Program-made: the position numbers and the translations under genes | Shown: in pieces, positions 56,192-63,810 of the stretch | Layout: every line of letters begins with the position of its first letter | Numbering within the stretch: the first letter of the stretch is position 1 | NCBI RefSeq assembly: GCF_013204795.1 | Contig: NZ_JABMKW010000017.1 | Span: 248,001-312,000, forward strand | Length of the DNA stretch: 64,000 bases | Direction: 5' to 3' | Source: Pedobacter panaciterrae | GTDB lineage: Bacteria > Bacteroidota > Bacteroidia > Sphingobacteriales > Sphingobacteriaceae | The notes under the pieces: model-generated | The model's input: the letters and a program-made list of their open reading frames with translations, nothing else | What the model was told of the DNA's origin: nothing | Database searches by the model: none

Positions 56192-57355
56192 CTATTTAGA
56201 AACATACAGCCTCCTTCCTTCAATTTTAAAATGGGCAAGACCACTGGACTCAATCGATTTCAGCACATCCGAAAGATTGCTGCTCCTTGGAATCCAGCCA
56301 CCCGCCTCCAGATGCTCCGGCACTGATCCACTGTAGATCACTTCCACATCATACCATCTGGCAATCTTCCGCATCGCTACCCGGAAATCCATCTTGTCCA
56401 AATAGAACTCATTATTTTTCCAGTCCACAGCAGTTTCCAAATCCGCTTTCGCAACCCTGATCGCTGTTCCATTATTCAGCGCCTGTTGGCCCGGCTTTAG
56501 CATTTGCTGCTTCGATTCACCAGATACTTTAACCGATCCTTCGAGCAAGGTTGTTGCCACCACCGGCTCATCCGCATAACTATTGATGTTGAAATGCGTA
56601 CCCAACACCTCGACTTCCTGCCCGGTCGTCTGTACCACAAAAGGATGGGCTTTATCCTTAGCCACTTCGAAGTAACCTTCCCCACTCAGCCTGACCACCC
56701 GTTTCCCGCGCTCATTTAAGGACGCAGTATAGGTCAGGCTTGAAGCAGAGTTTAGCCATACCTGAGAACCATCCGGCAAACGCAGCTGATAAGTTTCTCC
56801 ATTGGCTGTAGATAAGGTGTTGATTTTATTTGATTCGGTGGTATTGCCTTTGATTTCATAAACGAGTTGTCCATTTGCCGACTTAGTGATCGTTACACCA
56901 GCTTCCTGGGCCAGCTCACCATTCGCGGCTGCACTCAATCTGATTTTCTTACCGTTGGCAAGCGTCAGCGTTGCGCCTTGTTTACCGGGAGCAACATCAT
57001 TGACATTACCCGCGGTTTGAACAGCATCTGTTTTGGACCTGTTTGCATAAAAGAAAATACCCGCGCCAACAGCAAGTATAATAGAAGCAGCCGCAGCGAT
57101 ACGTGGCCACATGCTTCTGATTTTTCTCCTGTTCTGCGGCTGGGTAACTACATAATTAAAAATCGTTTCCTGCTCACCATCCGTCAGGACTGGGGCTTTG
57201 AAATCCTCCAGGTCCCAATCTTTATCCACCAATGACAATAAAGACGCGTCATTAGAAAGGTCAGCGATAGCCGACTCCCATTCCTGAGATTCTGCCTGGG
57301 TTAGCTGACCCAGTTGATACTGCTGATATAAATAGTGTAATCGTTCTGTATTCAT
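56192..57355 (-). CDS. FecR-family anti-sigma factor
   Basis: A 387-residue inner-membrane regulator. The cytoplasmic N-terminus (1-82) binds sigma, one helix (about 86-107, IAAAASIILAVGAGIFFYAN) crosses the membrane, and a periplasmic FecR domain (about 190-285, LPDGSQVWLNSASSLTY) is followed by a DUF4974-type domain that contacts the STN domain of SusC (FYLDKMDFRVAMRKIARWYD). It lies 133 bp after the sigma gene. It belongs to the ECF-FecR-SusC trans-envelope signalling set. Confidence 0.92.
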   Translation of the reverse strand: MNTERLHYLYQQYQLGQLTQAESQEWESAIADLSNDASLLSLVDKDWDLEDFKAPVLTDGEQETIFNYVVTQPQNRRKIRSMWPRIAAAASIILAVGAGIFFYANRSKTDAVQTAGNVNDVAPGKQGATLTLANGKKIRLSAAANGELAQEAGVTITKSANGQLVYEIKGNTTESNKINTLSTANGETYQLRLPDGSQVWLNSASSLTYTASLNERGKRVVRLSGEGYFEVAKDKAHPFVVQTTGQEVEVLGTHFNINSYADEPVVATTLLEGSVKVSGESKQQMLKPGQQALNNGTAIRVAKADLETAVDWKNNEFYLDKMDFRVAMRKIARWYDVEVIYSGSVPEHLEAGGWIPRSSNLSDVLKSIESSGLAHFKIEGRRLYVSK

Positions 57356-57488
57356 TTTCTATCGAATCCTTAATCTTTGCTTTACCTGGGATTAACACCC
57401 ATTTAATACTAGGTCGAACGGCAGAAAATTTACGGGTAGGTGAAAAATGAATTATTTCACAACTAACTGATTTTCAGGGAAATAATTT

Positions 57489-58079
57489 TTACAGTAATTT
57501 AAAAATGATCATCAGTACCGCTACATCGGTATGATCCAGCATGTACTGGCGTAGAAACTTGAGGGCATGTTTCATGTGTGTGTGCACCGTGCCCGGTGCA
57601 ATGTCCAGACGTTCTGCTGCCTGGTCATACTTCAAGCCTTCCTGCTGGCAAAGCTGGTACACCATCCTTTGCTGTTGTGGCAATAACCGGATACCTTCTT
57701 CCAGGATCTGACGTGTCTCATTCAACAGGATACCTTCTTCGGTTTCTTCATGTGCTTCTTTCCAGCTAGGCTGCAATTTCTTTTCCGCCCTTCTTTCCAG
57801 CTGCATCCTGCGCAGTACATCGATCGCCCGTCTTTTGGCCAAGGATTTCAAATAACCTTCCAGGTTGTAGATTTCAGTGGCCTGCTCACCAGATTGCCAT
57901 AACTTCAGCATCACTTCCTGTACCACTTCTTCTGCCAGTTCCTTGGAATGAAGCACATAATAGGCAAAACCATATGTTCTGGAGAAATACGCATCATAGA
58001 CTTTCTTAAAAGCCAGCTGGTTCCCTTCCGCTATTTCAGCAAGCAATTCACGCTCATCCGGAAGAGATTTGTATACCAT
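57489..58079 (-). CDS. ECF-type RNA polymerase sigma factor
   Basis: A 196-residue sigma-70 family member of the FecI-like Bacteroidota group. Region 2 is at about 20-85 (FKKVYDAYFSRTYGFAYYVL, EEVVQEVMLKLW), and region 4 at about 130-185 (EEGIRLLPQQQRMVYQLCQQ, YDQAAERLDIAPGTVHTHMK). It is the first gene of the nutrient-uptake locus and should be released by FecR when SusC binds substrate. Confidence 0.93.
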   Translation of the reverse strand: MVYKSLPDERELLAEIAEGNQLAFKKVYDAYFSRTYGFAYYVLHSKELAEEVVQEVMLKLWQSGEQATEIYNLEGYLKSLAKRRAIDVLRRMQLERRAEKKLQPSWKEAHEETEEGILLNETRQILEEGIRLLPQQQRMVYQLCQQEGLKYDQAAERLDIAPGTVHTHMKHALKFLRQYMLDHTDVAVLMIIFKLL

Positions 58080-58164
58080 GATGTTTCCAGTTTTTTCTGA
58101 TACAATTTACGACTTATTTCACTTCATATCCGTATCTATTTTGTTATGAAGCACTTAATTATTT

Positions 58165-58395
58165 TCAACAGTGATCGACAAGTACCCCCATGCCTTTCAT
58201 TTCCAAAAAATTCACATATTCATGAACGAGCTGGATATTGAATCCCGGCCATCGTTCCACTTCCTGAGTGCGGTATCGGAGTAATTGCTGCATGGTTTTG
58301 ATCCCGTTGGCGTTTGCTGCTCTTTTTAATTCAGCACTCAGTTCAAGTTGCTGTATTTGACAGTTCAGCACATTGATTTCTCCCTGACTATTCAT
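58165..58395 (-). CDS. RNA polymerase alpha-CTD-like helix-hairpin-helix protein
   Basis: A 76-residue protein. The fold resembles the alpha subunit C-terminal domain: IQQLELSAELKRAANANGIK, TMQQLLRYRTQEVERWPGF. I place the start at the ATG at 58395 (MNSQGEIN); an upstream frame adds 24 residues that look non-coding and overlap an inverted repeat. It may bind DNA or recruit polymerase. Stand-alone copies of this domain recur in Pedobacter-like genomes. Confidence 0.65.
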   Translation of the reverse strand: MNSQGEINVLNCQIQQLELSAELKRAANANGIKTMQQLLRYRTQEVERWPGFNIQLVHEYVNFLEMKGMGVLVDHC

Positions 58396-58450
58396 ATGAA
58401 AATCATTAGTCTTGGTCTGCTGATCCCGAAACAGCCCGGTGATTAAACAA

Positions 58451-58532
58451 AATAGCGCGGGACACAACCAGAGTTCCGTCTTGGAGGTTCGGCAGAACCT
58501 TGAGAACAGAAAACAGCTGCGCCCGCGCTATT
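58451..58532. repeat. Long inverted repeat with nested hairpin
   Basis: AATAGCGCGGG (58451-58461) and CCCGCGCTATT (58522-58532) are perfect arms 60 bp apart. Between them AGGTTC-GGCA-GAACCT (58485-58500) and GTTC/GAAC form an inner hairpin. This could be a structured RNA or a protein-binding or recombination site. The high GC of the arms differs from the surroundings. Confidence 0.5.
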
Positions 58533-58690
58533 GCGCAGGCGAGCAGCATGATTTTCCCTTGTTCTCTTTTAAATTTTGCCGATTTCCAAGACAAGTTCAA
58601 ATAGCTGACGCTAAATATTTTTAATACACAAAGCTAGCAACTTTTTTGACGCAACATACAAAAGTTATTTATTGAGTTAATGAATTAAAT

Positions 58691-58786
58691 GTCTCTTACA
58701 GGATACGCAAATAGTATAGTTGTTGTTTTTGCTTCGGGTAACTCACTGGTTTACAACCTTATTTTATTGGTATTGGTGTATATACG
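58691..58786 (+). repeat. 96-bp dispersed repeat, copy 1
   Basis: GTCTCTTACAGGATAC, AATAGTATAG, TGTTGTTTTT, ACTGGTTTACA and TGGTGTATATACG are shared, in order and at the same total length, with 61703-61798. No gene begins just after this copy. Confidence 0.75.
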
Positions 58787-58910
58787 CTGGCAGAATCCGG
58801 TTAGCTTCCTGATACACTCGCTCGTTTGCTCATTACCCCCTACTGCCTCGGGGGTTGTTTTTGCTCATGTGGGATCCCTGGAGTGTTAGACTGGATTGTT
58901 TGCTTTTCAT

Positions 58911-59156
58911 TTAGCTGTGCCCCATTCCATGGGTCCACTGTTCGTAAAACTGAATGCCTTCGCGAATTGAATTCAACATTGGCATATCCAGTTCACATCC
59001 CTGACTCTCACAATGGGTATGGTCTTTTTCGTCCAGTTGAATGGTTCCGATGGTTTCTCCCTCGACAAATATTCCGTATCGTGCATTTCCCAGGGGTTGA
59101 ATGTCAAAAAACTTTCCCTGATTTCCATTTGCTACTTCTATTCTGAATTGTCCCAT
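58911..59156 (-). CDS. Small conserved hypothetical protein
   Basis: An 81-residue acidic protein with strand-rich FFDIQPLGNARYGIFVEG, GTIQLDEKDHTHCESQGCEL and a helical end. It has no signal peptide. Similar short proteins occur in Sphingobacteriaceae; function unknown. Confidence 0.55.
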   Translation of the reverse strand: MGQFRIEVANGNQGKFFDIQPLGNARYGIFVEGETIGTIQLDEKDHTHCESQGCELDMPMLNSIREGIQFYEQWTHGMGHS

Positions 59157-59221
59157 ATTATTTTTCTTCTTTTAATAGATAACAAATCAGTAGTCGTTTA
59201 TGTTCGCAGGGAACGCTGGTG

Positions 59222-59503
59222 TCAGCAAACTAAGCGATATTTCTGCGGCTTGGTACCGATCCTTTCGATCAGCCCCCTTGCCTCCAGATCTAACTTGACG
59301 GTCTCACCATACCATTGTACTCTGCCTTCAAAAGTGTCTTTAAGGCGCTGATATAAGGTGTCCATAAGCTGGGTGTGTGTCAGCTTCTCCCCGGATAGAA
59401 TATCCAGTAATTCTGATTTAACACACTCATATTTGACCATGGCAATTTTCTTATTCGTCTTCCCGGGATCCAGATGAAGTGTCTGGATGGTTTCTGTTTT
59501 CAT
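59222..59503 (-). CDS. DUF6958-type small protein
   Basis: A 93-residue protein. LHLDPGKTNKKIAMVKYECV and VQWYGETVKLDLEARGLIER are the marks of the DUF6958 family, a winged-helix-like fold of unknown role. It is complete and on its own. Confidence 0.75.
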   Translation of the reverse strand: MKTETIQTLHLDPGKTNKKIAMVKYECVKSELLDILSGEKLTHTQLMDTLYQRLKDTFEGRVQWYGETVKLDLEARGLIERIGTKPQKYRLVC

Positions 59504-59602
59504 GCTATGTTTATGTCGAACAAAATGAGGGTATAGGTCCGGTCTGGTTTAGTAAATTTTCTGAGCTATGTGTTAACGATTAATTGATGAGGCGCGAAAA
59601 GG

Positions 59603-59959
59603 CTAGCCTCCATTTGGCAATATTTTCTTTTCTAAAACCGCTCTGTTTTCTTCTCCCCATCTTGCAGTGGATTTTATAACCGGGATGAGTGATTTTCCCA
59701 ATTCGGTCAATTCGTACTCAACCTTTAAGGGACGCTGATCATATACCTTTTTTAAAAGCAATCCGTGATCAACCAACTGATTGAGCTGGGTATCCAGCAC
59801 TCTTCTGGAAGCGTCGGATAGCTTTCTGTGTATCTCTCCCGGACGTGCGATTCCGTTATAAATACTCCAAATCAGACTTATTTTCCATTTTCCGTTCATC
59901 ACTTGCATGAAGAGATGTAGTCCACACTCCAAAGTAAGCGGGATTTTTTTTTGATACAT
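59603..59959 (-). CDS. HxlR-family winged-helix regulator
   Basis: A 118-residue regulator. I set the start at the ATG at 59959 (MYQKKIPLTLECGLHLF), the usual family start; a longer frame runs across the promoter region. The winged helix shows MNGKWKISLIWSIYNGIARP, SRRVLDTQLNQLVDHGLL and VEYELTELGKSLIPVI. HxlR proteins often respond to aldehydes or oxidants through a conserved Cys; C12 is a candidate. It is divergent from the aldo/keto reductase that it probably controls. Confidence 0.85.
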   Translation of the reverse strand: MYQKKIPLTLECGLHLFMQVMNGKWKISLIWSIYNGIARPGEIHRKLSDASRRVLDTQLNQLVDHGLLLKKVYDQRPLKVEYELTELGKSLIPVIKSTARWGEENRAVLEKKILPNGG

Positions 59960-60004
59960 AGGCGCAAGAACTATAAATTTTGATACGGATAAATTTAGCC
60001 CTAC

Positions 60005-60036
60005 TTGTACACGAAAATCGGTTCGGGTAACTTTAC
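60005..60036 (+). promoter_or_regulatory. Candidate Bacteroidota promoter for the aldo/keto reductase
   Basis: TTG at 60005 and TAACTTTA at 60028, 20 bp apart, fit the -33 (TTTG) and -7 (TAnnTTTG) elements of Bacteroidota promoters. GTAA-CT-TTAC overlaps the -7 element and is a small palindrome that the HxlR protein could bind. Confidence 0.4.
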
Positions 60037-60059
60037 CGTATAAAATTAAACAAAAAAAG

Positions 60060-61022
60060 ATGAGATATAATTTGTTCGGCACGCACACGGGTTTATATGC
60101 AAGTGAAATGATATTGGGGGCTGCCAGTTTTGGTACGCGAAATGGTTATGGCGCAGCTACTGAAGACGCGCTGCAGATATTAAAGGCTTATGCCGATGCG
60201 GGCGGGAACTTTATCGACACTTCTGATAAATATCAACTGGGAGAATCTGAAGAAATTATTGGAGCATTCGTTAAAGGGCAAAGGACTGATTTTATTATTT
60301 GTTCCAAATACACACAAAGCAGCAGTGCCGCTCCCAAAACCAGCAATTTTGGAAACCACCGGAAATCCATGAGACAAGCGGTAGAGGCTAGCCTGAAAAG
60401 ATTGCAAACGGACTATATTGATATTTATATGCCGCATTATGATGATGGAGTAACACCCTGGGAAGAAATAGCAAGAGGATTGGAGGATTTAGTCAGCAGT
60501 GGTAAGATATTATATTCCGGTTTGACCAACTTTCCCGCTTGGAAAGCGTCTGCTATCGGCGCTGCAATCACATTGACTGCTATTCAAATCGAATATAACC
60601 TTTTACAGCGTACAGGAGATCGCGAGTTCTTACCTATGGCATCACAGTTTGGTTTAGGTGTAATGATGTATTCTCCACTGGCTGGCGGCTTACTGACGGG
60701 AAAATATAGAAAGGGAGAAACCGGGCGCCTGGTAAAAGATGCAAATTCTGCTCCATCGGAAGATATTCGCACCAAAAACATCCTCGATTATCTAACCATT
60801 TTGGCAGAAGAACATCAGGCCACATCAGGACAGCTTGCATTTGCCTGGGTTTTATCGAAGGGTGCATTTCCGCTAGTTGGTGCCCGCAAGTTATCGCATT
60901 TGGAAGATAGCCTGATGGCTTCGCAAATTCAATTGACACCGGAACAGATCTTAAAACTAGATGACTTGAGTAAGGTGTCCTTGGGTTATCCACATGAACT
61001 ATTGGTCAAAGTCAGAGGATAA
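60060..61022 (+). CDS. Aldo/keto reductase
   Basis: A 320-residue NADPH-dependent oxidoreductase with the AKR tetrad in place: D53 (FIDTSDKY), Y58, K83 (ICSKYT) and H127 (YMPHYDDG). The C-terminal cofactor block SKGAFPLVGARKLSHLEDSL binds the NADP phosphate. It is a complete TIM barrel. It would reduce aldehydes or ketones. The divergent HxlR gene suggests induction by reactive carbonyls. Confidence 0.9.
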   Translation: MRYNLFGTHTGLYASEMILGAASFGTRNGYGAATEDALQILKAYADAGGNFIDTSDKYQLGESEEIIGAFVKGQRTDFIICSKYTQSSSAAPKTSNFGNHRKSMRQAVEASLKRLQTDYIDIYMPHYDDGVTPWEEIARGLEDLVSSGKILYSGLTNFPAWKASAIGAAITLTAIQIEYNLLQRTGDREFLPMASQFGLGVMMYSPLAGGLLTGKYRKGETGRLVKDANSAPSEDIRTKNILDYLTILAEEHQATSGQLAFAWVLSKGAFPLVGARKLSHLEDSLMASQIQLTPEQILKLDDLSKVSLGYPHELLVKVRG

Positions 61023-61213
61023 GTCCAGACTGAAATTTCTGCTATATTAACTGTCCTCTTTTCAGTCAACTCCACCCAGTCAGGTCGCCAAGGGCAGTTT
61101 TTTTTTAGAAAAAAAGAACATTAATGAATGTGCGGTGTTAACGCATGTAGTGCCGGGCATTGAATACTCCTGGACATGAATAGGCCATTTTATGTAATTA
61201 ACTTAAAACGCCC

Positions 61214-61693
61214 ATGAAAAGAGAAGATCCATTATCCATTTATAGAAAGTGGTTCGCTGAACTGGAATTCAATCTGGCAGATGAGATTGCCCATACGGTG
61301 TTCAATGCGGTAGTGACCTGCCGATCCCTGAATCTGCTATTCATTAAAAAACAAACCAGCGAAAGTCCCGGACTGGCCTCGATGAGTTTGATAAGCATCA
61401 TTGATCACCAGATTACCTTACAGCAAAAACAATCCAACCGGAAATTTTCGATGTTCTTGCTTGACATTACTAGTATCATTTTACAAGTCGATGAGCCACA
61501 GATACCCTCCCTGCTGGAAGAATATAAAGAGCAGTACATCAGAAGTCTTGTGAACGGAAACCAGGTCGAGGCAAACCATTTCGAGGTGTTAATCGCTCAA
61601 CTCAGCCTGGAGCTTGAACGTGAGCATGCATGGAATAAGCTGGAAGCGTCTGGTTTCACATTCAGTGCCATATACAACGATATTGACCATTAA
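61214..61693 (+). CDS. Hypothetical helical protein
   Basis: A 159-residue all-helical protein (IYRKWFAELEFNLADEIAHT, HFEVLIAQLSLELEREHAWN) with no signal or membrane segment and no family that I recognise. A 96-bp repeat begins 10 bp after its stop. Confidence 0.5.
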   Translation: MKREDPLSIYRKWFAELEFNLADEIAHTVFNAVVTCRSLNLLFIKKQTSESPGLASMSLISIIDHQITLQQKQSNRKFSMFLLDITSIILQVDEPQIPSLLEEYKEQYIRSLVNGNQVEANHFEVLIAQLSLELEREHAWNKLEASGFTFSAIYNDIDH

Positions 61694-61702
61694 ATGAATG
61701 CC

Positions 61703-61798
61703 GTCTCTTACAGGATACTACAATAGTATAGCTGTTGTTTTTATTGCTTGTAAGTAACTGGTTTACAGATTGGATTTACTGGGAATGGTGTATATACG
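61703..61798 (+). repeat. 96-bp dispersed repeat, copy 2
   Basis: The second copy of the repeat at 58691, with the same length and conserved blocks. It ends 46 bp before the first HTH gene, so it may act as promoter or operator for that module. Confidence 0.75.
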
Positions 61799-61844
61799 GC
61801 ACATACACTCTTTTTGAATTCATCAGCTCATTTACTTTGCATCG

Positions 61845-62123
61845 ATGACAATTATTGATTTATCCGGGTTGCTGAAAGAGGCGATTACTGCTGGTGCGAA
61901 TAAAGCACTTGCAGAATCCGGTCAACTGCCCGATACACTCACCAAAGCACAGGCTTACCGTTTATATGGTAGGGTTAATGTGGACAGGTGGTGCATGGAA
62001 AATCTGATCCATCCGGTGGTTAAGGCTGGATCAGGGAAAAAGAAATTCATCGACCGGTTAAAGCTGGAGGCAGTTGCCAGGGCAAGTAACCGGACTACCT
62101 ACCTGCAGGTTGCAGAGCGGTAA
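61845..62123 (+). CDS. Small HTH protein, MerR/excisionase-like (paralogue 1)
   Basis: A 92-residue DNA-binding-type protein. A helical N-terminus (LSGLLKEAITAGANKALAES) is followed by an excisionase-like wing: LTKAQAYRLYGRVNVDRWCM. It is a paralogue of the protein at 62367 (shared GAxKAL, KAxAxRLxGRxNVxxW). The pair resembles control proteins of a plasmid- or element-borne replication module. It follows the 96-bp repeat by 46 bp. Confidence 0.65.
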   Translation: MTIIDLSGLLKEAITAGANKALAESGQLPDTLTKAQAYRLYGRVNVDRWCMENLIHPVVKAGSGKKKFIDRLKLEAVARASNRTTYLQVAER

Positions 62124-62172
62124 ATTGATTTGAGCTGTTGCTCAGCGTACATTGTCCTATTGGGGTGAAGCA

Positions 62173-62343
62173 TTTTCCGGGGAACCGGAGAATTACAGAG
62201 CAAGGCTTTTCTCGTCTTAACGGTTACGTGTAGCCAATAAGGTGAGAAAATCCTGAACCATAGGCAGTCAGTTTTGGCAGGTAGGTAAATACCGACGTGA
62301 GTAACCCCGGTTTAAGGGAGGCAATTTTTGTCTCCCTTTTTTT
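62173..62343 (+). ncRNA. Candidate structured leader RNA before the HTH/Rep genes
   Basis: Several nested stems can be drawn. TCCGG-GGAA-CCGGA (62176-62189) has a GNRA tetraloop. TTTTCTC (62207-62213) pairs with GAGAAAA (62244-62250), enclosing GGTTAC/GTAGCC (62222-62235). The stretch ends in a strong terminator 24 bp before the next start. This is how a regulatory leader or copy-control RNA looks. I cannot name a known family. Confidence 0.5.
62314..62343 (+). terminator. Terminator just before paralogue 2 HTH gene
   Basis: AAGGGAG pairs with CTCCCTT, followed by a run of T. It lies 24 bp before the start of the gene at 62367, so it may act as an attenuator. Confidence 0.7.
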
Positions 62344-62366
62344 ATTACTTCAAACTAGGCTTCGCC

Positions 62367-62642
62367 ATGTCATACAACATTACTGATTTCTCTTTAGTTT
62401 TTATTTTACGTAGTGCAGCTGAACTAGGTGCTAAAAAAGCGCTTTGTGCGACTGGCCTGATCAAGCCTTATTTATCTAAAGCAGAGGCTTTCCGTTTGTT
62501 TGGTCGGGCCAATGTTGAGAGCTGGATCGGGTCGGGTCTGTTGACACCGCGTAAGGATGGGGATCATTCCTCGTGCTGGAGGATAGGTCGGCTGGAAGCG
62601 GAGTCGATTAAGTGTGCTATGGAAATCATCCGGATACTTTAA
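62367..62642 (+). CDS. Small HTH protein, MerR/excisionase-like (paralogue 2)
   Basis: A 91-residue protein, start at 62367 (MSYNITDFSLVF); a longer frame from 62328 runs into the terminator and is unlikely. It shares GAKKALCATGLI, LSKAEAFRLFGRANVESWIG with paralogue 1. The stop is 3 bp from the Rep-like gene, so they are co-transcribed. Confidence 0.7.
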   Translation: MSYNITDFSLVFILRSAAELGAKKALCATGLIKPYLSKAEAFRLFGRANVESWIGSGLLTPRKDGDHSSCWRIGRLEAESIKCAMEIIRIL

Positions 62643-62645
62643 TTT

Positions 62646-63695
62646 ATGGATCAGCATACTTTAAGCCGGATAGACCGGGCTGTTGCAGATAACATTAAAG
62701 ATATACAGCGCTCATTTGGTACACAGGCAGGGCTGGTACAAGATTTTATTGTGTTTATTTCCCATCGTTTGAAGACTGATCTGTTTGGTTATACCCGTTT
62801 TACTTTGCAGGACTTTTGTAAACAAACTGGCCGTAACCGTCAGGATTTGGCTTTGCTTTGTGCGGATTTTGTTTCCGGCAAGTTTGCTGCGCCAGTTATT
62901 GAGGGCTTTGCTTTTCAGACAGTATTTGATTATGGGTTATATAGTATGATGGAAAGGAACATCATCTTTTCCTCTCGCTATGAAGTACGAGAAAAGGATT
63001 CGGTATTGGTGATGCACAGCTTTTCTATCTTGAAAGATTTGCGCTTGAACTTTGTTCGTGGCATTAAGGAACAGAAAGTGTATGAAGTGCGCTTGTCAGA
63101 TGAACTTTTACAGGGCTTTTTATCGCGCTATTATACGGTGAATACCGAGAGTTATAAGCTGGTGGGTAAAGGGCGTGGTGGGGATAGTCGGAAAAAGCTA
63201 CTGTTGTATCTATCCAAATTGAGTCATGTCGTGCAAACTTCGGGGCATCTGGAAACAGTAGTGCCGTTGGATAGGCTTTGTGAGTTTGCGGACATTACGG
63301 ATGTGCGTCCAGCGCATAAGAAGCAAAACCTGGTTCGGGTATTGAACCATTTGATAGTTGTGGGGAAGTTTGGGTTCAAATATGTATTTACCTCCAGGAA
63401 TGGCTACATGGTAACACTGGCATTTGAACCCACCCTTTCCAGGCGTCTATTGCAAAACGAACATAATTTTTATCACAGGCTTTTATCAGGGCTTCGCTCC
63501 GTATTTGATACTCAGAAGGTTCAGTCTTCTGGTTCCTTTGATAAGGATCCGTTTCAGGCATGGCTTGTCGATTCTTTTGCTGATGTTGAAGTTAAGGCGC
63601 AGATCCTGGCGAAAGCTTATTATGCTGGCTTGGGTATTGAGATTAGTTTTGCTCATGCCATTAGCCTGATCCGTTCAGGGACGCTATTTAAATGA
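62646..63695 (+). CDS. Rep-like winged-helix protein, mobile-element type (tentative)
   Basis: A 349-residue soluble protein. The middle and C-terminal thirds look like tandem winged-helix domains: VYEVRLSDELLQGFLSRYYT, KKLLLYLSKLSHVVQTSG and KKQNLVRVLNHLIVVGKFGF. The pattern resembles plasmid replication initiators of the Rep_3 type, but no sure signature is seen. The translationally coupled HTH gene and the structured leader support a replication or element-maintenance role. Alternatively it is a regulator of a conjugative element. Confidence 0.45.
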   Translation: MDQHTLSRIDRAVADNIKDIQRSFGTQAGLVQDFIVFISHRLKTDLFGYTRFTLQDFCKQTGRNRQDLALLCADFVSGKFAAPVIEGFAFQTVFDYGLYSMMERNIIFSSRYEVREKDSVLVMHSFSILKDLRLNFVRGIKEQKVYEVRLSDELLQGFLSRYYTVNTESYKLVGKGRGGDSRKKLLLYLSKLSHVVQTSGHLETVVPLDRLCEFADITDVRPAHKKQNLVRVLNHLIVVGKFGFKYVFTSRNGYMVTLAFEPTLSRRLLQNEHNFYHRLLSGLRSVFDTQKVQSSGSFDKDPFQAWLVDSFADVEVKAQILAKAYYAGLGIEISFAHAISLIRSGTLFK

Positions 63696-63810
63696 AACGC
63701 TATGGTTGAAATTGCATTTTTAAAATGACTAGTTTTATGGAAATGATCTGGATCAGGCATCTTTGTTTTAACAAACTGTAGATATCGTATCGGTCATACA
63801 CTTTAAAACC

